The notes under the pieces were generated by a model. That model was not told the origin of the DNA and did not search any database. It worked only from the letters and a program-made list of their open reading frames with translations. DNA of 6,420 bases, from the NCBI GenBank assembly GCA_022712735.1, contig JAFLKA010000497.1:1-6420 (forward strand), written 5' to 3'. How positions within the stretch are numbered: the stretch's first letter is position 1; each line of letters opens with the position of its first letter. The DNA is from Marinosulfonomonas sp. (lineage in GTDB: Bacteria > Pseudomonadota > Alphaproteobacteria > Rhodobacterales > Rhodobacteraceae). The position numbers and the translations under genes were made by a program. Of the stretch, positions 1 to 4,946 are shown piece by piece.

Positions 1-93
1 TTTGCGGCCTGCGCTGCGGACGACACCCGTGAAAAAGCCAAGCCGTTCCTACGGCACGCACGCCTTATGCAGATTTTCAGTAATCGCAGATAG
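1..93 (+). CDS. Possible C-terminal end of an unidentified protein (partial)
   Basis: Frame 1 is open from the window edge to a TAG at 91-93. It would encode a 30-residue basic tail ending in RLMQIFSNRR. If real, this gene converges on the dehydrogenase that ends at 103, leaving a 9-nt gap, which is a normal bacterial arrangement. The tail matches no family I recognise. Third-position GC is only moderate (about 18 of 31 codons), so coding is plausible but not shown. A second plus-strand frame is open from position 2 to 271, but it runs antisense into the dehydrogenase and is probably a shadow. Confidence 0.3.
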   Translation, partial: FAACAADDTREKAKPFLRHARLMQIFSNRR

Positions 94-102
94 GCCGCTG
101 CC

Positions 103-1059
103 TCAGACCTTGTTCGGCACCATACCACCGGCAAAAAACGCCCGCAGGTTCGCCACCGCCATCATCCCCATGTTGGCGCGAACCTCTTCGGCATTGGTGC
201 CCAGATGCGGCAACAGCACCACATTGTCCAGCGCCAGTAACGCGTCAGGCACATTTGGCTCCTGCTCGTAAACATCCAGCCCCGCCCCCGCTATCTGCCC
301 CGCTTCAAGCGCTGCAATCAACGCGGCCTCATCCACAACATCGCCACGCGAAATATTCACCAGATACGCATGGGGCTGCATTGCCGCCAACGCCGCGCCG
401 TCAATCATATGATACGTCTCGGGGCTGCCCGGCACCGCGATCACCACCACGTCTGCTACCGCCATCACCTCGGTCAATGATCCCAGCTGTCGCGCAGGCA
501 CGCCAACGTCCGCCACCATGGACCGGTTGTGAAACACCACATCCATGCCAAATCCGGCCTGACAGCGCCGCGCAATCGCCTTGCCGATCCGCCCCATGCC
601 GATAATCCCGACCGTCTTGCCGCCAATATGCATCCCCAGCATCTGCACCGGATGCCAGCCATCCCACGCACCGGAGCGCACCAGCCGTTCACCCTCACCT
701 GCACGTCGCGTCGCCATCAGGATCAACGTCATCGCAATATCGGCGGTCGCATCGGTCACGGCGCCTGGCGTGTTGGTCACGGTAATGCCCTTGGCCACAG
801 CGGCCCCCGTATCAATGTGGTTATACCCCACCCCGAAGTTCGCCAGTATCTTGCAACGCGGGTCGGCCACACGCCCGATAGCAGCCGCCGTAAACCCGTC
901 GCCCAACGTCGGCAGCACCGCATCATACGCCATCAGCGCACTTGCCGCCTCGTCCTCGCTCATTGGTTGGGTTGTGGGGCGCAGTGTCACCTCGAATTCA
1001 GCCCCCAAAGCCGCCATCACCGCATCCGGCAAGGCCCGCGAAACCAGCAAATTTACCAT
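103..1059 (-). CDS. D-2-hydroxyacid dehydrogenase, NAD(P)-dependent (glyoxylate/hydroxypyruvate reductase-like)
   Basis: This is a cytosolic oxidoreductase of the D-isomer-specific 2-hydroxyacid dehydrogenase family, which interconverts 2-keto acids and D-2-hydroxyacids using NAD(P)H. It has 318 residues, normal for the family. The N-terminal substrate-domain motif FGVGYNHID is at about 75-83, and NTPGAVTDATAD at about 96-107. The Rossmann dinucleotide motif GMGRIG is at 154-159. The catalytic triad is visible as Arg238 (NISRGD), Glu267 (YEQEP) and His285 (LPHLGT), with the usual spacing. The family trait HIGSAT is changed to HLGTNA. I chose the ATG at 1059: GGAGG lies 8 nt upstream, and the ATG overlaps the csaA stop as TGATG. 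A TTG one codon earlier is open but unnecessary. It is the last gene of the minus operon and is probably translationally coupled to csaA. Substrate (glyoxylate, hydroxypyruvate or other) cannot be told from sequence. Confidence 0.93.
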   Translation of the reverse strand: MVNLLVSRALPDAVMAALGAEFEVTLRPTTQPMSEDEAASALMAYDAVLPTLGDGFTAAAIGRVADPRCKILANFGVGYNHIDTGAAVAKGITVTNTPGAVTDATADIAMTLILMATRRAGEGERLVRSGAWDGWHPVQMLGMHIGGKTVGIIGMGRIGKAIARRCQAGFGMDVVFHNRSMVADVGVPARQLGSLTEVMAVADVVVIAVPGSPETYHMIDGAALAAMQPHAYLVNISRGDVVDEAALIAALEAGQIAGAGLDVYEQEPNVPDALLALDNVVLLPHLGTNAEEVRANMGMMAVANLRAFFAGGMVPNKV

Positions 1060-1400
1060 CAATGCATCCTCCCGCCCAGTGGCACATCATGGTCCGGCAC
1101 CAGCAGCACAATGCCGCCATCCGCATCCGGCACCCCCAGCACCAGAATTTCCGACATGAATTTGCCAATCTGGCGCGGCGGGAAATTGACCACCGCCATC
1201 ACTCGCTTACCAATCAACCCTTCGGGTGTGTAATGCGCCGTAATCTGGGCCGAGCTTTTCTTCTCGCCCATCTCGCCCCCAAAATTCACCCACAGCTTGA
1301 TCGCCGGAACACGAGCTTCGGGATAGGGTTCTGCCCGCACCACCTCGCCCACCCGAATATCCACCTTCAGGAAATCGTCAAACGCCAGATCATTGCTCAT
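1059..1400 (-). CDS. csaA: CsaA-type tRNA-binding / chaperone-like protein
   Basis: This 113-residue protein is a single OB-fold tRNA-binding domain, the length typical of CsaA. The segments DIRVGEVVRAEPYPEARVPA (14-33), SSAQIT (49-54), VVNFPPRQIGKF (70-81) and SEILVLG (83-89) closely follow Bacillus CsaA as I remember it. CsaA is a dimeric cytosolic protein related to the C-terminal domain of methionyl-tRNA synthetase; it binds tRNA and has been linked to chaperoning and export of proteins. Its ATG overlaps the proC stop as ATGA, and GGGAG lies 8 nt upstream, so translation is probably coupled to proC. Its stop overlaps the next ATG as TGATG. The family is secure; the physiological role in this organism is inferred. 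Confidence 0.93.
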   Translation of the reverse strand: MSNDLAFDDFLKVDIRVGEVVRAEPYPEARVPAIKLWVNFGGEMGEKKSSAQITAHYTPEGLIGKRVMAVVNFPPRQIGKFMSEILVLGVPDADGGIVLLVPDHDVPLGGRMH

Positions 1401-2218
1401 TTCGACAGCTCCCGTGATCGGTCAGCCGATGCCGCCACGGCCCGCGCCATCAACGGCGTTAACCCCGTTTTCGCGTCCATCAACACCTCTAGCGCCGCCG
1501 CCGTTGTGCCTTGCGGACTGGTCACATTCACCCGCAACTGTGCTGGGTCCTCATCGGCCATCTCGGCCAGTTGCCCGGCACCGCCCACCGTCGCCTTGGC
1601 CAGCCTCATTGCCAACTCAGGGGCCAATCCCTGTTCGACACCGGCAGCTGCCAGTGCCTCGATCATCAGGAAAACATAGGCCGGACCAGAGCCCGAAACC
1701 CCCGTCACCGCGTCGATCTGTGCTTCACTATCCAGCCGCACGGTTTGGCCCACGGCCTGCAATAATGTCTCGGCCAATGCGATCTGATCGTCTGTCGCCG
1801 CCCCGTTGCCAATCAACGCGGTAATCCCGCGTGACACCGCAGCAGGGGTGTTTGGCATAGCGCGGATCACGGGGGTTTTGTCGCCCAACGTGGCCTCGTA
1901 AAACGACATCGGCGTGCCAGCGGCCACGGTGATAAACAGCGTGCTGCCATTGCCAAGCGGGGTTAATAACGGCAACGCTTCGGCCATCATCTGCGGCTTG
2001 ACCGCGATCAAAACAATCGCCGGTGCAGCGGGCAAATCCGTGTTCAAATGCAACCCGTCCGCAACCAGCCCCTGCACCCAGTCACTGGGGTGCGGATCCA
2101 TAATCCAGACAGACGCCGCAGTCAGCCCTTGCCCCAGCCAGCCCTGCAACATGGCCGACCCCATTTTGCCACAGCCCAGCAATACCAGCCCACGGTCAAT
2201 TACATCATTCATATCCAT
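1397..2218 (-). CDS. proC: Pyrroline-5-carboxylate reductase
   Basis: It catalyses the last step of proline biosynthesis, the NAD(P)H-dependent reduction of 1-pyrroline-5-carboxylate to L-proline, in the cytosol. The 273 residues fit the family. The N-terminal dinucleotide motif GCGKMG is at 15-20, AVKPQ at 72-76, RAMPNTPA at 119-126, the VTGVSGSGPAYVF segment at about 171-183, and the C-terminal dimer-domain signature NVTSPQGTTAAALEVL at 231-246. The signature carries Gln where Gly is usual (SPGGTT). I use the ATG at 2218, with AGGGG 7 nt upstream; a second ATG two codons later is less well placed. It lies 36 nt after the YbjN gene and overlaps csaA by 4 nt, so it is the second gene of the operon. 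Confidence 0.96.
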   Translation of the reverse strand: MDMNDVIDRGLVLLGCGKMGSAMLQGWLGQGLTAASVWIMDPHPSDWVQGLVADGLHLNTDLPAAPAIVLIAVKPQMMAEALPLLTPLGNGSTLFITVAAGTPMSFYEATLGDKTPVIRAMPNTPAAVSRGITALIGNGAATDDQIALAETLLQAVGQTVRLDSEAQIDAVTGVSGSGPAYVFLMIEALAAAGVEQGLAPELAMRLAKATVGGAGQLAEMADEDPAQLRVNVTSPQGTTAAALEVLMDAKTGLTPLMARAVAASADRSRELSK

Positions 2219-2254
2219 TGGATTACCCCTGTTCGCAGATCATTCAGGGGTAGG

Positions 2255-2758
2255 TTATGCGCGGCCGTAAGCCTCGGCAATAGCAACCTGCATCGCCTGT
2301 TCAACCGGCTGATCACTCCAAACCACCAGCTGAAACGCCGGATAGAACCGCTCTGCCGAATTCACCGCAGCATCAATCAGCGTAGAAATCTGCTCGGGCC
2401 CCGCTATTTGGCCGCCCGACAGCACCAGCCCATAGCGATAGACCATCAGCCGCTGCTCGCGCCAATAGGTGAATGCTCCGGCCCAACAGCGGTCATTCAC
2501 CGAATTCAGCGCCTCGTATAACTGCGGCAGTTTTTCGTCCGGTGGCTCCATTTCAAAGGTGCAGATCAGACGCAGGGTTTCGTCCTGCGCCGACCACGCC
2601 AGCGTGATCGAATAGGTGCGCCATTGCCCTATGACCGCCATAGCGATCTGGTCATCGGCCACACGGTCAAAATCCCATGCGTGATGCTCGGCCAGTGTTT
2701 CTACGATGTCGATTGGATGCAGATCATCTACATCCATAAACTGTTCGGATAATGACAT
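2255..2758 (-). CDS. YbjN-domain protein
   Basis: This 167-residue soluble protein belongs to the YbjN family (bacterial sensory-transduction-regulator-like fold, related to type III secretion chaperones). Recognisable segments are DDLHPIDIVETLAEHH (11-26), WDFDRVADDQIAMAV (28-42), GQWRTYSITLAWSA (44-57), CTFEMEPPDEKLPQLYE (66-82), RYGLVLSGGQIAGPEQI (108-124) and the C-terminal VAIAEAYGRA. No signal peptide, membrane segment or catalytic motif is visible. The frame is open back to an ATG at 2818, but the ATG at 2758 has AGAGGT 7 nt upstream and matches the usual N-terminus (MSLSEQ). It is the first gene of the minus operon ahead of proC. In E. coli, YbjN affects motility and stress phenotypes; a role here is unknown. 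Confidence 0.88.
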   Translation of the reverse strand: MSLSEQFMDVDDLHPIDIVETLAEHHAWDFDRVADDQIAMAVIGQWRTYSITLAWSAQDETLRLICTFEMEPPDEKLPQLYEALNSVNDRCWAGAFTYWREQRLMVYRYGLVLSGGQIAGPEQISTLIDAAVNSAERFYPAFQLVVWSDQPVEQAMQVAIAEAYGRA

Positions 2759-2765
2759 GTGCCTG

Positions 2766-2771
2766 ACCTCT
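2766..2771 (-). promoter_or_regulatory. Ribosome binding site deciding the YbjN start
   Basis: AGAGGT on the minus strand lies 7 nt before the ATG at 2758. It favours that start over the in-frame ATG at 2818, which would add 20 residues not typical of the family. Confidence 0.7.
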
Positions 2772-2852
2772 ACTGCTACAGCCTCGCGCGGGTGGCAGCC
2801 CACGATGACTAGGTCCATCTACCAGAGCCGGTGGATGTTACCCTCGACTCTT

Positions 2853-2867
2853 ACCACATATGGTGGT
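2853..2867. promoter_or_regulatory. Imperfect dyad around CATATG, possible operator
   Basis: The 15-bp sequence ACCACATATGGTGGT has arms ACCA and TGGT flanking a CATATG core, with one extra G on the right side. It sits midway between the two divergent genes. The symmetry is seen directly; a role as a regulator-binding site is inference only. Confidence 0.25.
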
Positions 2868-2900
2868 GTATAGGGGTGAACCTGTAAAGCAGTTTCTTCG

Positions 2901-2936
2901 GGTTATCCCCAGCTATTTGCGATACGCGGGATAATC
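2901..2936 (+). promoter_or_regulatory. Inverted repeat TTATCCC / GGGATAA upstream of the C_GCAxxG_C_C gene
   Basis: Arms GGTTATCCC (2901-2909) and GGGATAATC (2928-2936) are separated by 18 nt. Seven pairs are perfect, and a G-T pair followed by a G-C pair extends the stem to nine in RNA. The right arm ends 41 nt before the ATG at 2978. It could be a two-half-site operator or a leader hairpin. No known regulator motif was recognised. Confidence 0.35.
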
Positions 2937-2964
2937 ACATAGGCTGGAGTTTGTATTCTCATGC

Positions 2965-2972
2965 AAGGGAGG
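2965..2972 (+). promoter_or_regulatory. Strong ribosome binding site deciding the C_GCAxxG_C_C start
   Basis: AAGGGAGG lies 5 nt before the ATG at 2978. It rules in favour of this ATG over the in-frame TTG at 2951, because the site itself would lie inside the longer reading frame. Confidence 0.8.
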
Positions 2973-2977
2973 CCGAA

Positions 2978-3511
2978 ATGTCGACAACCGCACAACGCAT
3001 TCAGCGCGTCAAGAAAAATGCCCATGAAAACGACCGTCACAGCGGCTGCTCGCAAGGGGTGTTGCTGGCCTTGCAAGACGAGTTCGGCATCGGCAGCCCC
3101 GAGGTGTTCAAAGCCGCAACCGTGCTGTCAGGCGGCGTTGCCCGTCACGGCGAAACCTGCGGCGCATTGCTCGGCTCGCTTATGGCGCTGGGTCTGGTTG
3201 TGGGGCGCGAGAAAATGGAAGACACCCAAACCTACCGCGATTCCATGGACCCTTCGGCCGACATCATCGCACGTTATAAGGAAGAGCTGAAAAAACAGTT
3301 CGGCTTTGAGGGCGAATTGCAAGGCACCCTGTGCAAACAAATCCACGCCAAAATCTATGGCCGCGCCTTTGATATGACCGACAAGGACGACTATCAGGCG
3401 TTTCTTGATGCAGGTGGCCACGGCGATAACGGCTGCCTAAAGGTCTGCGGGATTGCCGCCGAGGTCGCAGCGGAAAAGATATTGGAGATCGAAAAGGATA
3501 GAGAGGAATAG
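2978..3511 (+). CDS. C_GCAxxG_C_C family protein (function unknown, Cys/His-rich)
   Basis: The 177-residue protein carries the cysteine pattern that names this family: Cys24 in HSGCSQGV, Cys61 in GETCGALLGS, Cys119 in TLCKQIH, and Cys153/Cys157 in NGCLKVC. The first two lie in predicted helical, glycine-rich segments (about 24-33 and 52-76). The middle (80-115) is charged and hydrophilic, and the C-terminus (159-177) is an Ala/Glu helix. A histidine lies near each cysteine (H21, H57, H123, H148), which would suit metal, cluster or heme binding or redox disulfides; this is inference. No signal peptide or transmembrane segment is seen, so it is probably cytosolic. Some family members elsewhere are selenoproteins; here the positions are ordinary cysteines. 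The gene stands alone on the plus strand between the YbjN gene (divergent) and ubiK (convergent). Confidence 0.85.
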   Translation: MSTTAQRIQRVKKNAHENDRHSGCSQGVLLALQDEFGIGSPEVFKAATVLSGGVARHGETCGALLGSLMALGLVVGREKMEDTQTYRDSMDPSADIIARYKEELKKQFGFEGELQGTLCKQIHAKIYGRAFDMTDKDDYQAFLDAGGHGDNGCLKVCGIAAEVAAEKILEIEKDREE

Positions 3512-3537
3512 AGCGCAAACCGCCCCTCTTCTTTTTT
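3502..3537 (+). terminator. Possible intrinsic terminator of the C_GCAxxG_C_C gene
   Basis: Outer stem AGAGG (3502-3506) / CCTCT (3525-3529) encloses a short inner GCG/CGC stem and is followed by TCTTTTTT (3530-3537, six T in a row from 3532). A G-T pair can extend the outer stem by one. The stem begins inside the last codons of the gene. The T-run is convincing; the stem is short, so the call is tentative. Confidence 0.42.
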
Positions 3538-3575
3538 GCCTAAATATCCCCGCCGGAGGCTCGGCCTCACGCCAA
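3538..3575. repeat. Probable Rhodobacterales-type intergenic repeat with hairpin
   Basis: The stretch contains AAATATCCCCGCCGGAGGC, a phrase I recall as recurring after genes in many Rhodobacterales genomes. It is followed by a small perfect hairpin, GAGGC (3556-3560) / GCCTC (3564-3568) with a 3-nt loop. Only one copy is in this window, so repetition cannot be shown here; the call rests on memory and on its position just after a gene. Confidence 0.35.
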
Positions 3576-3616
3576 AAACAGCATCGTAATAGTCACAGCG
3601 CCGTTTCTATCGCCTT

Positions 3617-3640
3617 CCCCCTTCAGGGGGACCGAGGGGG
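3617..3640. repeat. C5 block that can pair with either of two G5 blocks, in the convergent spacer
   Basis: CCCCC (3617-3621) pairs with GGGGG (3626-3630) over a TTCA loop, or alternatively with GGGGG (3636-3640), which is followed by TTTT. The second pairing would give a weak plus-strand terminator shape; on the minus strand no T-run follows. It lies between convergent genes, so a role in ending transcription is plausible. Confidence 0.4.
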
Positions 3641-3658
3641 TTTTACCAATGATAGAGC

Positions 3659-3674
3659 GTGGGCGTCAGCCCAC
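3659..3674. terminator. Hairpin just downstream of ubiK, possible transcription end
   Basis: A perfect 6-bp stem GTGGGC / GCCCAC with a 4-nt loop begins 9 nt after the ubiK stop on the minus strand. No T-run follows in the ubiK direction, so it is not a canonical intrinsic terminator. It may protect the transcript end or act together with the 3617-3640 structure. Confidence 0.35.
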
Positions 3675-3683
3675 TCAATGGGG

Positions 3684-3965
3684 TCAGGCTTTCTTGGCGC
3701 GAGGTGCCGCTTTCTTTTTGGCCGCAGGCTTCGCCTCCAACGCATCCAGCCGCGCCTTTAGCGCTTCGTTTTCTTCACGCGCCTTTTGCGCCATCGCCCG
3801 AACCGCATCAAATTCTTCGCGAGAAACGAAATCCTTGTCCGCCATCCAGCGATCGACCCAGCTTTTCATCGCTGTGTTCGCTTCATCTTTCGCACCTTGG
3901 GCCACGCCCATCGCGTTAGTAAACATATCTGAAATGTCGTCTAGAACTTTATTTCGGGTTTGCAT
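3684..3965 (-). CDS. ubiK: Ubiquinone biosynthesis accessory factor UbiK (BMFP domain)
   Basis: The 93-residue protein belongs to the BMFP/YqiC family. E. coli UbiK (96 residues) binds UbiJ and supports aerobic ubiquinone biosynthesis; Brucella BMFP is a trimeric membrane-fusogenic protein. Residues 1-40 form the conserved amphipathic N-terminal part (MQTRNKVLDDISDMFTNAMG onward), with VSREEFDAVRAMAQKAREEN at 47-66 entering a coiled coil that runs to about 79. The tail (80-93) is Lys/Ala-rich and basic, suited to membrane or nucleic-acid contact. The start is the ATG at 3965, with GGAGG 5 nt upstream; the open frame continues to 4016, but that extension crosses the promoter-like region. It is divergent from lgt. 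Confidence 0.88.
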   Translation of the reverse strand: MQTRNKVLDDISDMFTNAMGVAQGAKDEANTAMKSWVDRWMADKDFVSREEFDAVRAMAQKAREENEALKARLDALEAKPAAKKKAAPRAKKA

Positions 3966-3970
3966 GGTTG

Positions 3971-3975
3971 CCTCC
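3971..3975 (-). promoter_or_regulatory. Ribosome binding site deciding the ubiK start
   Basis: GGAGG on the minus strand lies 5 nt before the ATG at 3965, selecting it over an upstream in-frame ATG at 4016. Confidence 0.8.
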
Positions 3976-3992
3976 GGTGTTTGCTGGTAACG

Positions 3993-4023
3993 CATATATG
4001 AGGTGACACGCGGCAAATCTCAA
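3993..4023 (-). promoter_or_regulatory. Candidate ubiK promoter
   Basis: On the minus strand, TTGAGA (4023-4018; five of six matches to TTGACA) and TATATG (3998-3993; four of six to TATAAT) are 19 nt apart. Transcription would start near 3986, leaving a leader of roughly 20 nt that contains the GGAGG. The spacing is slightly long, so this is tentative. Confidence 0.35.
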
Positions 4024-4036
4024 GGTTGACTTTGCC
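4012..4036. promoter_or_regulatory. Nested dyad between ubiK and lgt, possible shared operator
   Basis: Outer arms GGCAAA (4012-4017) and TTTGCC (4031-4036) are perfect inverted repeats. Inside them TCAA (4020-4023) and TTGA (4026-4029) form a second inverted pair around GG. The element covers the candidate ubiK -35 (TTGAGA, minus) and a back-to-back -35-like TTGACT (4026-4031, plus) pointing to lgt. No good -10 follows the latter. Symmetry is observed; regulation is inferred. Confidence 0.35.
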
Positions 4037-4061
4037 AAACCACAAAAGGCAGTTAACAAAT

Positions 4062-4946
4062 ATGCAGTTTATTATCCCCTTCCCCGGCTTTGGCAACGAA
4101 ATCTTCACCCTTGATCTGGGTTGGCTCAGTTTCACCCTGCGCTGGTATGCGTTGGCCTATATCATCGGCATCATCATCGGCTACCGCATTGTGCTGCGGG
4201 CGGTGCGCACCCCGCAACTGTGGCGTGACGAGGTCGCGCCGATGGCACCCGATCTGGTCGAGGCATTCCTGACATGGGCCATCATCGGCATTATCCTTGG
4301 CGGACGGCTCGGCTTCGTTATGTTTTACCAGCCCGCCTATTACCTGCAAAACCCCGCTGAAATCCTGCAAGTCTGGAATGGCGGTATGTCCTTTCATGGC
4401 GGGTTTATGGGCGTTGTTGTCACCAGCCTGATATTTTGCTGGAAACACAAGATCAAAATGCTGCCCTTTGGCGATCTGATGGCGATGGCCGCCCCGATGG
4501 GCCTGCTGCTGGGCCGTCTGGCCAATTTCAACAGCGCCGAGTTGTGGGGCCGCCCCTCGACCCTGCCGTGGGCAGTGATCTTCCCCGGAACGGCGGCACA
4601 GGACTGCGCCGGTGTGGTTGGCCTCTGCGCCCGCCACCCTTCACAACTATACGAGGCCGCCATGGAGGGACTGATCCTAGGCGCCATCATCCTGTTCCTT
4701 GCATGGCGACGCGACTGGTTGAAAAAGCCGGGCCAACTCATGGGCCTGTTCATCGCCGGATACGGTGTGTCGCGCTTTATCGTTGAATTCTTCCGTCAGG
4801 CCGATGCCCAATTCATCACCCTTACCAACCCGATGGGATACGTCATGCAATTCGGCGACTTTGGCCTGACCAAAGGCCAGCAACTGTCCCTACCAATGAT
4901 CGCCATCGGCATCGCCTTCATCATCTTCGCAAGGAAACGCACATGA
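4062..4946 (+). CDS. lgt: Prolipoprotein diacylglyceryl transferase
   Basis: Lgt is an inner-membrane enzyme that moves a diacylglyceryl group from phosphatidylglycerol to the lipobox cysteine of prolipoproteins, the first step of lipoprotein maturation. The 294 residues include about seven hydrophobic segments (for example 30-46, 68-86, 111-126, 139-150, 202-215, 227-240, 277-290). Residues known to matter in E. coli Lgt are present: Tyr29 (RWYALAY), His112 (MSFHGG), Arg152/Asn155/Glu160 in GRLANFNSAELWG, Tyr234 and Arg238 (GYGVSRF). RHPSQLYEA is at 191-199. The signature has Asn-Ser at 157-158 where hydrophobic-Asn is usual. I chose the ATG at 4062 because the family N-terminus starts there; a TTG-started extension to 4026 is polar. 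The nearest ribosome-site-like AAGG is 12 nt upstream, so initiation may be weak. It leads a three-gene operon. Confidence 0.95.
   Translation: MQFIIPFPGFGNEIFTLDLGWLSFTLRWYALAYIIGIIIGYRIVLRAVRTPQLWRDEVAPMAPDLVEAFLTWAIIGIILGGRLGFVMFYQPAYYLQNPAEILQVWNGGMSFHGGFMGVVVTSLIFCWKHKIKMLPFGDLMAMAAPMGLLLGRLANFNSAELWGRPSTLPWAVIFPGTAAQDCAGVVGLCARHPSQLYEAAMEGLILGAIILFLAWRRDWLKKPGQLMGLFIAGYGVSRFIVEFFRQADAQFITLTNPMGYVMQFGDFGLTKGQQLSLPMIAIGIAFIIFARKRT

Larger units (their letters stand above)
2759..2977. other. Divergent intergenic region between the YbjN gene and the C_GCAxxG_C_C gene
   Basis: These 219 nt separate two divergently transcribed genes and must hold both promoters. I could not identify a convincing -35/-10 pair on either strand. 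The best plus-strand guess, TTGCGA (2917-2922) with TAGGCT (2940-2945) at 17 nt, has a poor -10. Two imperfect dyads are present, at 2853-2867 and 2901-2936, and are listed separately. Short open frames exist but none has coding support. Confidence 0.6.

Noticed and set aside
529..1679. Long plus-strand open frames across the dehydrogenase and csaA (529-1233 and 942-1679)
   Set aside because: They are antisense to genes with clear family motifs, rich in Pro/Arg/His as expected from GC-rich antisense frames, and show no domain or ribosome-site support.
2785..2803. Small GTGG/CCAC hairpin near the YbjN start
   Set aside because: Only four pairs with a four-base loop, expected by chance in GC-rich DNA.
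2759..2818. 20-residue N-terminal extension of the YbjN protein from the ATG at 2818
   Set aside because: The ATG at 2758 has a good ribosome site and matches the family N-terminus; the extension resembles nothing in the family.
2831..2887. 18-codon plus-strand open frame starting with GTG in the divergent region
   Set aside because: It has no clear ribosome site, no family resemblance and includes the dyad at 2853-2867; chance is the simpler explanation.
2903..2911. DnaA-box-like TTATCCCCA
   Set aside because: It is one mismatch from TTATCCACA, but there is no cluster of boxes, no AT-rich unwinding region and no origin-associated gene nearby.
3048..3463. Possible selenocysteine (in-frame TGA) in the C_GCAxxG_C_C gene
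   Set aside because: All five positions are TGC or TGT cysteine codons and the frame has no internal TGA.
4026..4061. TTG-initiated N-terminal extension of Lgt
   Set aside because: It adds 12 polar residues ahead of the normal family start and has no ribosome site; it also crosses the dyad.
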